Shown here one piece after another: positions 8,646 to 16,268 of a DNA stretch of 64,000 bases. How positions within the stretch are numbered: the first letter of the stretch is position 1; the number at the start of each line of letters is the position of its first letter. The notes under the pieces were generated by a model. It worked only from the letters and a program-made list of their open reading frames with translations, made no database searches and was not told the origin of the DNA. The stretch comes from Elusimicrobiota bacterium (GTDB lineage: Bacteria > Elusimicrobiota > Elusimicrobia > UBA1565): assembly GCA_016196755.1 (NCBI GenBank), contig JACPXC010000019.1:1-64000 (forward strand), in the 5' to 3' direction. The position numbers were made by a program, and so were the translations under genes.

Positions 8646-9771
8646 ACGACAGGACCTCGAGCGGCGCCAGATGCTCCTCGCCCGGTTCGGGCGCAGGATC
8701 GCCTCCGAGACGCGCATCGACTCCCTCCTCACGATCATCGCCGAGGAGGTCCGCCACATCCTCAACGCCGACCGCTGCTCGGTGTTCCTCATCGAGGTCG
8801 AGAAAAACGAGCTCTGGACCAAGGTCGCCCTGGGCGTGGGCGAGAAGGTCCTGCGCATCCCGATCGGCCAGGGCATCGCGGGCTTCGTGGCCAAGACCGG
8901 CTCGGCCGTGAACATCCGCGACGCCTACCGCGACACGCGCTTTACCCAGGACTTCGACCGCATCACCGGCTACCAGACGAAGACTTTGCTCGCCGTCCCG
9001 CTCAAGGACCGCGAGGGACGGGCCCTGGGCGTCTTCGAGGTGCTCAATAAGTCCAAAGGCTCCTTCAACGAGGAGGACGAGGGCTTCCTGCGCATCTTGG
9101 CGACCATCGCCTCCTCGTCGATCGAGAACGCCAAGCTCTACGAGAACCTGCGCAAGTCCCACCTCGAGACCATCTACCGCATGGCCATGGTGGCCGAGTA
9201 CCGCGACCAACAGGACACCGCCTCGCACCTGCGCCGCATCTCGAAGTACACGGGCCTGGTGGCCGCCGAGCTCGGCCTGCCGCTCGACCTCGTCGAGGAC
9301 CTGCGCTACGCCGCCCCCTTGCACGACATCGGCAAGGTGGCCATCCCGGACGCCATCCTCCTTAAGCCCGGCAAGCTCACGCCCGACGAGTACGAGGAGA
9401 TGAAGAAACACCCGGTCTACGGCGGGCGCATGCTCGAGAACGCCGAGTCGCGCCTGCTCAAGCTCGGACGCAACATAGCGCTCAGCCACCACGAGCACTG
9501 GGACGGCACCGGCTACCCCTACGGCCTGCGCGGCGAAGAGATCCCGCTCGAGGCGCGCATCGTCTCGGTGGCCGACGTCTTCGACGCGCTCACCACGCGC
9601 CGGGTCTATAAGGGCGCCTGGACCGCCGAGGACACCTTCCGCTACATGGGCGAACAGTCCGGCCGGCTCTTCGACCCCAAGATCATCGACGCCTTCGTCC
9701 ACGTCCGCGCCCAGGTCGAGGAGCTCATGCTCGACGAGGCGGCCAAGGCCGGCGACGGCGCCCACGCTTAG
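8638..9771 (+). CDS. GAF and HD-GYP domain signalling protein (putative c-di-GMP phosphodiesterase)
   Basis: A 377-residue cytoplasmic protein. Residues about 20-170 form a GAF sensor domain (NADRCSVFLIE, IPIGQGIAGFVA, LLAVPLKD). Residues about 190-355 form an HD-GYP domain with the metal-binding HDIGKVAIPD and HHEHWDGTGYPYGL, as in c-di-GMP phosphodiesterases. All core HD-GYP residues I can see are present, so it is probably active. Its ATG (8638) lies within glcF, overlapping by 8 nt directly after an A7 run, so expression is coupled. It closes the tnaA-kinase-glc operon. What the GAF domain senses is not shown by the sequence. Confidence 0.92.
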   Translation: MGRRQDLERRQMLLARFGRRIASETRIDSLLTIIAEEVRHILNADRCSVFLIEVEKNELWTKVALGVGEKVLRIPIGQGIAGFVAKTGSAVNIRDAYRDTRFTQDFDRITGYQTKTLLAVPLKDREGRALGVFEVLNKSKGSFNEEDEGFLRILATIASSSIENAKLYENLRKSHLETIYRMAMVAEYRDQQDTASHLRRISKYTGLVAAELGLPLDLVEDLRYAAPLHDIGKVAIPDAILLKPGKLTPDEYEEMKKHPVYGGRMLENAESRLLKLGRNIALSHHEHWDGTGYPYGLRGEEIPLEARIVSVADVFDALTTRRVYKGAWTAEDTFRYMGEQSGRLFDPKIIDAFVHVRAQVEELMLDEAAKAGDGAHA

Positions 9772-9816
9772 TCCCAGGCGGTGGTCGATACCCCCTCCTC
9801 AATCCCTAGGGCTGTT

Positions 9817-9825
9817 TGCTACAAT
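9817..9825 (+). promoter_or_regulatory. Extended -10 promoter of tRNA-Gly
   Basis: TGCTACAAT is an extended -10 element (TGn plus TACAAT) ending 11 nt before the mature tRNA 5' end. Transcription would start a few nucleotides upstream of the tRNA. No good -35 is visible, which fits an extended -10 promoter. Confidence 0.55.
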
Positions 9826-9836
9826 CGTCGGGAACC

Positions 9837-9910
9837 GCGGGCGTGGTTCAATGGTAGAACGGTACCTTGCCAAGGTATAGACGGCGGTTCGATTCCGCTC
9901 GCCCGCTCCA
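9837..9910 (+). tRNA. tRNA-Gly (anticodon GCC)
   Basis: A 74-nt cloverleaf. The 7-bp acceptor stem GCGGGCG pairs with CGCCCGC, the D arm contains GGTTCAATGGTAGAAC, the anticodon loop is TTGCCAA with anticodon GCC, and the T arm contains GGTTCGATTCC. The 3' CCA is encoded (9908-9910). It is a single tRNA, followed 18 nt later by a strong hairpin. Confidence 0.97.
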
Positions 9911-9928
9911 CTTGAGACCGGCGTAAGA

Positions 9929-9960
9929 CAAGACGGGGATCCGAAAGGATCCCCGTCTTG
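9929..9960 (+). terminator. Intrinsic terminator hairpin after tRNA-Gly
   Basis: A perfect 14-bp stem (9929-9942 with 9947-9960) is closed by a GAAA tetraloop. The trailing sequence CATTATGG is only weakly T-rich. The hairpin could also end transcription of the convergent gene 10002-11288 from the other side. Part of it recurs at 11318-11344. Confidence 0.75.
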
Positions 9961-9964
9961 CATT
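9938..9964 (+). repeat. 27-nt imperfect direct repeat, copy A
   Basis: Matches 11318-11344 at 24 of 27 positions. It covers the right half of the tRNA-Gly terminator. The two copies bracket the single gene 10002-11288, as expected for a target duplication or attachment site, although two similar terminators would also explain it. Confidence 0.6.
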
Positions 9965-10001
9965 ATGGGTCGGAGAGAGCCGGAAGGCGGCAGCGGACTC
10001 T

Positions 10002-11288
10002 TCAGCCGTCCGCTGAAGCAAAACCGCCCAAGAGCGCCAGGGGCAGGAACAACTGGGCTTGGATGCGGGGGACCGGGACATCGACCAGGCCGATAACCAC
10101 CCAGAGGGCGACGAAGATCGCGCACACGAAGCCGGCTTCTAGCCGCCCCGCTACCCTCCTCCGAATCCTTCCGGGAGCGGCAAGCGCGGCGGCGAGGACG
10201 ACGAACCCCCATAACTGGTCGAGCTTCAGCAGGCTCCATAATGCGGGGTTGTCCGCCTCGGGAGGCAGGCGCATCCGCCCTCCATTGCGGTCTTCGGCCC
10301 AACGCATCGGCCAGAGGTATTTGAGGATGTTCGGAAAGGCCCGCCAGAGGTAGCCTAAGGGCCGGGCGAAGACGGCCTCCCGGACGATCCGCCCCAAGGC
10401 GGTCTCTGCCCTCAGGTAGGTGTACCCGCGCTCCTTCTGAAGCCGTTCGATGGTCGTCGGGCGCGGGTCCAAGCCGTTGGTGCTCCCAGCCGCCGCGACT
10501 TGCTCCCGCAAGAAGCGCTTGGCCTCCAATTCCACCCCCGAGTCATAGTCGATGAGCGGCAGGGCGGTAGTCGTCATCGTCGTGACGCTGTCCGGAGTCA
10601 ACCCGCGGTAACCGAATACTCGCTCATTCCGGATGACCCATGCTCCGATGACAAGCGCCCAGCCGGCCAAGCATAGGATCGGAAGGCCCCTCGGAAACCC
10701 AGGTTTGCCCGCAAGAGCCAGATAGGCAGCGATGATCGGACCCAAGACGATGAGCTCCCCCCTCGTAAGGGCGGCTAAGCCGCTGACAAGGCCGAGCCCA
10801 AAGCCGGCGAAGAGAGCGCCGGCTCCCGGCCGACTCTTGCCCAGACCGACGGCGCAGAGCACCGCCAGCGCCAAGAAGAATCGCGCCGAAGGCTCGCTCA
10901 ACAAGAAGCTCTCCTGAAAGGCAAACTGCCCCTGCATGACCAGCAGCAGCCCCGCCAGCACGGCGGCACGGCGCCCCCAGGCCAGGCCCGCGGTCCCCAT
11001 CGCCATCGCGATCGTGGCGAGACCCAGCGCTCTCTGCAGCAGAGGCAGCATGTGGACATCGCCGCCGAAGAGCCGCAGGCCTCCGGCAAAGATCCACGAG
11101 GTCATCGGGAGCCGGTGCAGGGTCGAATATCCCGCATAATGCCCGCTGAAGATATCCCGGGCCGTGTTAACGTAGCTGGCATTGCCCCCATCATCGGCCA
11201 ACGGGATGAAATGCGCCAAAACCATGCGCGTCAACACGGCAAAAACCAGAACCGCCCAGCCCGCCTTCTCCCAAGAGACCCTTCCCAT
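10002..11288 (-). CDS. Membrane glycosyltransferase-like protein (GT39/ArnT-type, putative)
   Basis: A 428-residue polytopic membrane protein. An acidic pair in the first external loop (FIPLADDGGNASY), a following HRLPMTSWIFAGGLRLFG segment and repeated hydrophobic helices resemble the PMT/ArnT (GT-C fold) glycosyltransferases, which use lipid-linked sugars on the outer face of the membrane. A soluble stretch at about residues 235-320 precedes the last helices. The family call rests on topology and the acidic loop only. It is a single gene between two copies of a 27-nt repeat, next to tRNA-Gly. Its codon use looks less GC-biased than the neighbouring operons by eye, which fits acquisition by transfer. 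Confidence 0.65.
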   Translation of the reverse strand: MGRVSWEKAGWAVLVFAVLTRMVLAHFIPLADDGGNASYVNTARDIFSGHYAGYSTLHRLPMTSWIFAGGLRLFGGDVHMLPLLQRALGLATIAMAMGTAGLAWGRRAAVLAGLLLVMQGQFAFQESFLLSEPSARFFLALAVLCAVGLGKSRPGAGALFAGFGLGLVSGLAALTRGELIVLGPIIAAYLALAGKPGFPRGLPILCLAGWALVIGAWVIRNERVFGYRGLTPDSVTTMTTTALPLIDYDSGVELEAKRFLREQVAAAGSTNGLDPRPTTIERLQKERGYTYLRAETALGRIVREAVFARPLGYLWRAFPNILKYLWPMRWAEDRNGGRMRLPPEADNPALWSLLKLDQLWGFVVLAAALAAPGRIRRRVAGRLEAGFVCAIFVALWVVIGLVDVPVPRIQAQLFLPLALLGGFASADG

Positions 11289-11294
11289 CTTTCA

Positions 11295-11300
11295 AAGATA
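11295..11300 (-). promoter_or_regulatory. -10 element of the leaderless type (gene 11288)
   Basis: TATCTT on the minus strand ends 6 nt before the ATG at 11288. No Shine-Dalgarno lies between them, so transcription probably starts at or next to the start codon. Confidence 0.5.
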
Positions 11301-11317
11301 GCAAACCGCACTCGAGC

Positions 11318-11344
11318 GATCCGAAAGGGTCCCCTTCTTGCTTT
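11318..11344 (+). repeat. 27-nt imperfect direct repeat, copy B
   Basis: Second copy of the element at 9938-9964, with 3 mismatches. It lies 30 nt upstream of the start of the gene between the copies. Here the left arm of the hairpin is lost, leaving only a 5-bp stem around GAAA. Confidence 0.6.
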
Positions 11345-11417
11345 TACTCTTCTCTTAAGAACCCGCAACAGGCCGGTGACCTGGCCCGAGCATCCTAGCA
11401 ACGGCAGGGGGGGTCCG

Positions 11418-12752
11418 ATGATCTACGGCAGCGATGTGGTCTTGGAAAGGCCGCTCCCGAAGGAAATCCTCTCCGTCCTCGGCGCCGCCGCGGAGGCGCC
11501 CCGAAAGCTCGCTAGCCGCTTGCGCGGCCCCATGGCGGCCGCGATGCTGTCTATGGCCTGCGTCTCGGGTTGGCTAGTCTCCAATCTCCGCCAGAGGCCG
11601 CTCCCGCAGGTCCCGGAGCCGGCCCTCCCTGAAGCAGCGCAACCCCTCGCCCAAGCGCCGCAGGAAGAGGAATACCTGGTGCCTTTGAACGTCTCCCAGC
11701 TGCGCGCCGAGCGCACCAGCCCGACGCCGGTAGCCGGAGCCCTCCCCATACAGGGGCAGCAGCGGCCCGAAGTCATCGCGCAGCCCGCCGCCCGGTCGGG
11801 CTTCCACGAGGGCGCCCCGCTTCGCGAGCACGTGCGGTCCGGAGGGACCCACCTCTGGATGGCCGCCAACCGGGCCGCCCCTCGGCGCGCCGAGACCCTG
11901 GCGGGACTCAAAAAGGCCTTCACCGGCCCCGTCCCCCAAGTCACCGACGAGCGGCAGGACTGGCTCAAGCTGTGCAGGCGCGGGGTCGCCCGCTGCTCCA
12001 CGAACTCCCTGGGCCGCGCGGTCCTCGTCGAGCTGAATGGGACGCGGTGGACGCACCTGGCCTACGACCACAGCCTGCCCGTGCCGCTGCGCAACACCAT
12101 CCTCGTCGAGTTCCCAAACGGCGAGCGAAACATCACCATCGACAGCCCGATGCTGGTCGACCCGCTGATCTTCGACCTCTCGGGTGAGGGGGTGCGGACC
12201 ACCGACCGTCTCGTCCGCTACGACATGCGCGGCAACGGGCGGCCGGTGGCCGTCCATGAGCTGGCGCCCGGGACGGCCGTGCTGGTCTTCGACGCCAACG
12301 GCGACGGCACGGCCGGCAAGGACGGCCGCGAGCTCTTCGGCTTCGACTCGCGCATCGACGGCCGGCGCGGGGAGTACTATATCGACGGCTTCGAGGCCCT
12401 GGCCGCCTTCGTCAAGCGTGCCGAGGCGCAGGGCGCGCTCGAGAGCGGCCGCACGCGCCTCGATGAGAAGGACCTGGCGCGCCTGCATAAGCGCTACGGG
12501 CTGGGCTTCCGCGTCGGCGGCTGGGTCACGAAGAACCTATCGCCGAAGGAGGCCGGGGTCCGCGAGATCGTTCTCTCCGAGGCCAAGTCCCACCGCGTCT
12601 TCAACTTCGACGGGCAGGGCAACGACGTGGTGCGGCGCTCGGGCGCGACGTTCGTCCGGACGGATGGCTCCTCGGGCTCCTACGAGGACGTCTTCTACTC
12701 CCACGACCAGCTCCGCATGGTGCTCGTGCCGAGCATCCGGAGCCGGTCCTAA
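11418..12752 (+). CDS. Membrane-anchored protein with calcium-binding-like D-x-(N/D)-G repeat domain
   Basis: A 444-residue protein. The ATG at 11418 follows a purine-rich AGGGGGGG tract. A single hydrophobic segment at about residues 36-55 anchors it, then comes a Pro/Ala/Gln-rich linker. The C-terminal half contains a block known from bacterial RTX/hemolysin-related calcium-binding proteins: PLIFDLSGEGVRTTD, then FDANGDGTAGKDGRELFG, where the Asp/Asn-rich loop could bind calcium. The rest is unrecognised. It is predicted to be periplasmic or surface-exposed with one anchor. Function is unknown. The following gene is only 17 nt away but has its own -10. Confidence 0.75.
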   Translation: MIYGSDVVLERPLPKEILSVLGAAAEAPRKLASRLRGPMAAAMLSMACVSGWLVSNLRQRPLPQVPEPALPEAAQPLAQAPQEEEYLVPLNVSQLRAERTSPTPVAGALPIQGQQRPEVIAQPAARSGFHEGAPLREHVRSGGTHLWMAANRAAPRRAETLAGLKKAFTGPVPQVTDERQDWLKLCRRGVARCSTNSLGRAVLVELNGTRWTHLAYDHSLPVPLRNTILVEFPNGERNITIDSPMLVDPLIFDLSGEGVRTTDRLVRYDMRGNGRPVAVHELAPGTAVLVFDANGDGTAGKDGRELFGFDSRIDGRRGEYYIDGFEALAAFVKRAEAQGALESGRTRLDEKDLARLHKRYGLGFRVGGWVTKNLSPKEAGVREIVLSEAKSHRVFNFDGQGNDVVRRSGATFVRTDGSSGSYEDVFYSHDQLRMVLVPSIRSRS

Positions 12753-12756
12753 ACGC

Positions 12757-12762
12757 TATACT
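12757..12762 (+). promoter_or_regulatory. -10 element of the leaderless type (gene 12770)
   Basis: TATACT ends 7 nt before the ATG at 12770. It lies just after the stop of the previous gene, and no Shine-Dalgarno is present. Confidence 0.5.
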
Positions 12763-12769
12763 GGGCCGC

Positions 12770-13417
12770 ATGGGGCCCGCGGAAATGGCGTTCTACGGCC
12801 TGGCCGCCGTCGTGACCGTCGCTGCCGTCCTCGCAAGCCTGCGCGAGGGCTCTCGTCGACCGACGACGGCGTCACGAAAGACGGCGGCGCAGGCGCTCGG
12901 GCTGCGCTATCTCGAGGAGCTTACCTCCGATCCGCCCACCCGGGACTTTATTCCCGTCCTCTGGTTCGCCGAAGACCTTCCCCGCCGATACCACTTCAGA
13001 AACGTGATGTTCGGGGAGTCGGGAGCCAGGAACACCTGGCTGTTCGATCTGGAGGTCTATGAGGCCAGGTCCCGACACGGCGACATCCTGCTGACCACCC
13101 AGACGGTCGCCCTCTTCAATATCCCGGGCGCCGCCTTGCCGATCTTCAAGGTCATCGCGGGGAAGGTGGCGGCAAAGAAGAGCGTGGACATCGTCCTCCC
13201 GTTCCTCGAGACCCACACCCTCATCGCCGAAGACAAGGCGGCCGCGGCCAGTCTGTTCCTCAACGCCGGCCCCGGCTTCCTCTCTGGAGAGACCGGCTGG
13301 TCCATCGAGGGCGGCGGCCAATGGCTGGCGCTCTGGCGGCCTGGGGCCATCCTGCCCTCAGACCAGCTCAAGGCGTTCCTGGAGCGAGCCGACGCGCTCA
13401 GGGCTCAGCTGGCCTGA
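12770..13417 (+). CDS. Hypothetical membrane-anchored protein
   Basis: A 215-residue protein with one N-terminal hydrophobic segment (about residues 6-24, MAFYGLAAVVTVAAVLASL) and a soluble remainder. The sequence resembles a loosely defined group of small bacterial anchored proteins that describe a field such as FEVYEARSRHGDILLTTQTV followed by LPIFKV, but I cannot name a family. ATG 12770 is chosen because a TATACT -10 lies 7 nt upstream; an internal ATG at 12785 is possible. It is convergent with, and 2 nt from, the next gene. Function is unknown. Confidence 0.7.
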   Translation: MGPAEMAFYGLAAVVTVAAVLASLREGSRRPTTASRKTAAQALGLRYLEELTSDPPTRDFIPVLWFAEDLPRRYHFRNVMFGESGARNTWLFDLEVYEARSRHGDILLTTQTVALFNIPGAALPIFKVIAGKVAAKKSVDIVLPFLETHTLIAEDKAAAASLFLNAGPGFLSGETGWSIEGGGQWLALWRPGAILPSDQLKAFLERADALRAQLA

Positions 13418-13419
13418 CG

Positions 13420-13659
13420 CTACCAGCCCTTCGCCCTCTCCTCGCCGAGCCGCTCATAGGCCGTCTCGCATAGCGCGGCGCGGTCGGCGTCGGAGAGCGC
13501 GGGGAAGCGCTCCACCATGGCGTCGAGGACGGTCTTGACCTCGTCTGCCGGAGCCCCCGCCTGGCGCAGGGCGCGCACGACGATGAAGCTCAACACTCCC
13601 AACCCGCCGCGGAACTGGCGGGAATCGGCGGCCAATCTCTCTCGGTTTATAGGTTCCAT
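13420..13659 (-). CDS. Small hypothetical protein downstream of the DUF2079-like gene
   Basis: A 79-residue soluble protein (starts MEPINRERLAADSRQ, ends GEERAKGW) with no signal peptide or membrane segment. A good Shine-Dalgarno (AGAGGT) lies about 9 nt before its ATG at 13659, which sets the start. It is the second gene of a two-gene operon, 25 nt after the DUF2079-like membrane protein. The helical, charged composition suggests a small regulatory or adaptor protein. No family is recognised. Confidence 0.65.
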   Translation of the reverse strand: MEPINRERLAADSRQFRGGLGVLSFIVVRALRQAGAPADEVKTVLDAMVERFPALSDADRAALCETAYERLGEERAKGW

Positions 13660-13684
13660 GCCCGAGTCTACCTCTATCAGGCGG

Positions 13685-15208
13685 TCAAGGGCGCGAGAGC
13701 AGGACGAGGTCGCCCGCCCGGGCCTCGACGACGAAGCCCTCTCCGCGGAGAGTCTCGAAGATGCCCGCGACGGTGGCGGCCTGGGCGCGGCGGACCCAGT
13801 ACTCCGAGTACAGCACCTTCTCGGGCTTGAAGGCGCCGCGCTCGAAGACGGCCTCGGGGCCGAACGGCAGCGCCTTGATGTAGCGCCGCGCGGCGAAATG
13901 CGGCGAGAGGTACTCGTCGCACCAGAGCGGGGCGTCGGAGGGGATGCGTGAGGCCAGCGCCGGAACCGCCTCATGCCATGCCGCGGGGAAGGAGCGCTCC
14001 GGCGGCAGGAAGACGGCGCTCGTGACGAAGTTCGCGCCGCAGGCGCCGAGCGCCAGCGCGAACCCGGCCTTCCGGGCCGACGCGCCGAGCCTATCCACCG
14101 CCACGAGGCCCGCGACGGACGCCCATACGAGCGGCCCGAACAGCAGGGCCGCGTAATGCTCCTGCAGGCCGTGGAACGCCGTGCCCGAGGCGGCCAGTTG
14201 ATGCGGGAGCCACGTGGCCAGCGCGGGGATGAGCGCCGGCCCCGCCAAGAGCGGGAACAGGGCGAACGAGCCCAGCGTCTTCACCGCCAGCCAGAGCTTC
14301 GACCAAGGCCAGACGAGCGCCGCGGCGAAGAGCCAGGGACGCAGCAGGGCGTTGCGCGCTATGTCCCCGGGAGAATCTCCCAGATGGACGAACAAGCCCC
14401 AGGTGTCGAAATAGTCCGTCCAAGCTCCCTTCGAGGACCGGATGACCCACAGCTCGAAGAGCCACAGGCCGGTCGCGCCGGCGAGGAGGCCGAGCATGCG
14501 CCCCCGGCCTCCGCGCGGGCCGGCCAGACCCGCCAGCGCCAGCCCCGCGAGCAGGAACGGGACCTGCTCGCGGGTCGTGACGAGCAGCGCCCCCAGCGCC
14601 AACGCCGCGCCGCGGCGGCCGGTCCTCCAGCAATGGACCGCCCACAGGAAGAGGGCCGGGGCGAGGATGACGTTGTCGATGAAGGAGACCGCCACGCTGC
14701 GGAACATCGGGTTGGAGACCGTCATGAGGGCGGCCAGCCAGCCCAAGAGGCTGCTCTTCCCGGCGCCCCGCCCGAGTTCGAACGCCGCCAGCCCGATGAT
14801 CCCCGTGGCGGCGCCATGGAGCACCGCAAACGGCGTCATGGACTGGACCAGCCACAGTACAGGGGCGAGCAGCAGGAACGTGAACGCGAAATGCCCCCCC
14901 AGATATGACTGCCCCCCGTAGATCGCGGAGACGAGCCCGTGGCCGTGCGCGGCGTTCCAGAACGCGTTGGCCACGCCGGCGGATTCCTTCATCAGGTGGA
15001 AATCGGCGTACTGGGCGAGCTTGAAAAGGACGAACGCGGCCGGCAGGGCGATTCCGAGCAGGAGGCGCGCGGCGCGGTCGCGGGCCGCCAGCCAGGCCTC
15101 CAGCCTTGCCAGACGCGAGCCGTCGAGGACGGCGCAGGCGGCCGCCAAGCAGGCCAGCCCCAGGCCCAGCCAGAGCCACTCGAGGAATAGGTACAGCGCG
15201 CGGGTCAT
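13685..15208 (-). CDS. DUF2079-like polytopic membrane protein
   Basis: A 507-residue protein with about a dozen hydrophobic segments. The layout fits the DUF2079 family: an N-terminal half with NAFWNAAHGHGL, GGHFAFTFLLLAPVLWL and TREQVPFLLAGLA, and a C-terminal soluble segment (DAPLWCDEYLSPHFAARR and following). DUF2079 proteins are thought to belong to the GT-C-like membrane glycosyltransferases; the substrate is unknown. A TANNNT hexamer (TAGTCT, 15217-15222) lies 8 nt before the ATG. It is divergent from the micropeptide gene at 15341. Confidence 0.75.
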   Translation of the reverse strand: MTRALYLFLEWLWLGLGLACLAAACAVLDGSRLARLEAWLAARDRAARLLLGIALPAAFVLFKLAQYADFHLMKESAGVANAFWNAAHGHGLVSAIYGGQSYLGGHFAFTFLLLAPVLWLVQSMTPFAVLHGAATGIIGLAAFELGRGAGKSSLLGWLAALMTVSNPMFRSVAVSFIDNVILAPALFLWAVHCWRTGRRGAALALGALLVTTREQVPFLLAGLALAGLAGPRGGRGRMLGLLAGATGLWLFELWVIRSSKGAWTDYFDTWGLFVHLGDSPGDIARNALLRPWLFAAALVWPWSKLWLAVKTLGSFALFPLLAGPALIPALATWLPHQLAASGTAFHGLQEHYAALLFGPLVWASVAGLVAVDRLGASARKAGFALALGACGANFVTSAVFLPPERSFPAAWHEAVPALASRIPSDAPLWCDEYLSPHFAARRYIKALPFGPEAVFERGAFKPEKVLYSEYWVRRAQAATVAGIFETLRGEGFVVEARAGDLVLLSRP

Positions 15209-15324
15209 GAGGCGAAAGACTAAACAATATCGGTCCCAGACTGGAGATGGGCCCTAGGACCCACATATGCCTGGTGCCGTCAGCCCTGCCCCACGGCGCG
15301 CGTTTCCGGCATCCTTTGAGCAGG

Positions 15325-15333
15325 AAGGAGGTG
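15325..15333 (+). promoter_or_regulatory. Unusually strong Shine-Dalgarno before the 30-aa peptide gene
   Basis: AAGGAGGTG matches the anti-Shine-Dalgarno of 16S rRNA at nine positions, 7 nt before the ATG at 15341. It is the strongest ribosome binding site I see in the window, where many first genes have none. This marks the tiny ORF as really translated. Confidence 0.85.
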
Positions 15334-15340
15334 GATCAAA

Positions 15341-15433
15341 ATGGAAAACAAAATCGACGACAAGGCGAAGGCGGCCCACATCGCGGAAGCGAAGGCCAAG
15401 GGCGAGCAGTTCCCGGATTTCGTACCCTGGTAA
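15341..15433 (+). CDS. 30-residue micropeptide (RiPP precursor or leader peptide candidate)
   Basis: Encodes 30 residues: a charged, helical N-terminal part rich in Lys, Asp and Ala (MENKIDDKAKAAHIAEAKAK), then a distinct aromatic/Pro tail GEQFPDFVPW ending in Trp. The strong Shine-Dalgarno 7 nt upstream sets the start. A terminator-like hairpin follows 14 nt after the stop, and its T-tract runs into the start of a 2OG-Fe(II) oxygenase gene. A two-part leader/core look, high predicted translation and a downstream oxygenase fit a modified-peptide precursor. An attenuation leader peptide is the alternative. No homologue is recognised. Confidence 0.65.
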   Translation: MENKIDDKAKAAHIAEAKAKGEQFPDFVPW

Positions 15434-15447
15434 CGACCGGGACCCAG

Positions 15448-15488
15448 GAGGGCGCGCCGGTCAGGTGACGGCGCGCCCTCTCCTTTTT
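15448..15488 (+). terminator. Terminator/attenuator hairpin between micropeptide and 2OG oxygenase
   Basis: A perfect 11-bp GC-rich stem (15448-15458 with 15470-15480, GAGGGCGCGCC) is followed by TCCTTTTT. The ATG of the next gene (15489) comes immediately after the last T. Termination here would give a short peptide-only mRNA with read-through into the oxygenase, or an attenuator. Confidence 0.8.
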
Positions 15489-16241
15489 ATGAAGCCCATC
15501 GCCTCCACCGAGAGCTACGCCGTCTTCGATGACGTCCTGTCGCCGGAGGACTTCACCCTGTTCTGGAACTACATGCAGGACGAGGACTACGCCTACGTCC
15601 GCTCCGGAAAATGGATCAAAGCCTTCCGCACCGGCGACGGCGACTGCCTTCAGGGCCCGGTCTACCTCTCCGAGCGCGTCACCGAGGACCAGCCCTACAA
15701 GCCCTACCCGACCGGGCTTGGCATCGACCTCCTGTTCAAGAAGGTCCGCGCCGAGGCCGAGGCCTTCAAGCCCTGGATCGGGACCCAGGGCAAGGACTGG
15801 GACTACTTCTCGGCCCGCCCCTACCTCTATCCCGCCGGCACCGGCCTGTCTTGGCACGACGACTCGCTCTCCTACATCGGGGCTTTCGCCTACTACGGCC
15901 ACCCGGAGTGGAACATCCAGTGGGGCGGCGAGCTGCTGATCGCCGCGGAGAAGCCGCGCATCGGCGCCTACCCCAAGCGTCCCGTCGTCGGCGCCCCCGA
16001 GGGCAAGATGATCGGCTTCCACTTAGACAACGCGGGGCAGAACGAGCGCCTGCTCGGGCCCGGCCTGGGGACCTACGTCCAGCCCAAGCCCAACCGCCTC
16101 GTGCTCATCGGCCGGGGGATCTCCCACACCATCAAGAAGACCGAGGCCGACGCCGGCGACCGCGCGCGCGCCTCGGTGACCGGCTTCTTCGTCAAGCGCC
16201 AGAAGCAAGGCAAGGACGCCCTGCCCAAGGGCTACGACTAG
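15489..16241 (+). CDS. 2-oxoglutarate/Fe(II)-dependent oxygenase
   Basis: A 250-residue cytoplasmic protein of the 2OG-Fe(II) dioxygenase (prolyl-4-hydroxylase-like) type. The facial triad is visible: HxD in GLSWHDDS (His123, Asp125) and the distal His in GRGISHTIKKT (His213), with Arg225 or Arg227 in the following strand for 2-oxoglutarate. WGGELLIA between them is the usual core strand. The ATG at 15489 follows directly on a terminator T-tract and has no Shine-Dalgarno, so translation may be low or depend on read-through from the micropeptide gene. Likely role: hydroxylating a peptide, protein or small molecule. The neighbouring 30-aa peptide is the obvious candidate substrate (inference). 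Confidence 0.85.
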   Translation: MKPIASTESYAVFDDVLSPEDFTLFWNYMQDEDYAYVRSGKWIKAFRTGDGDCLQGPVYLSERVTEDQPYKPYPTGLGIDLLFKKVRAEAEAFKPWIGTQGKDWDYFSARPYLYPAGTGLSWHDDSLSYIGAFAYYGHPEWNIQWGGELLIAAEKPRIGAYPKRPVVGAPEGKMIGFHLDNAGQNERLLGPGLGTYVQPKPNRLVLIGRGISHTIKKTEADAGDRARASVTGFFVKRQKQGKDALPKGYD

Positions 16242-16268
16242 CGGCGAAAGTTCGCTGATGCCCGCGCT

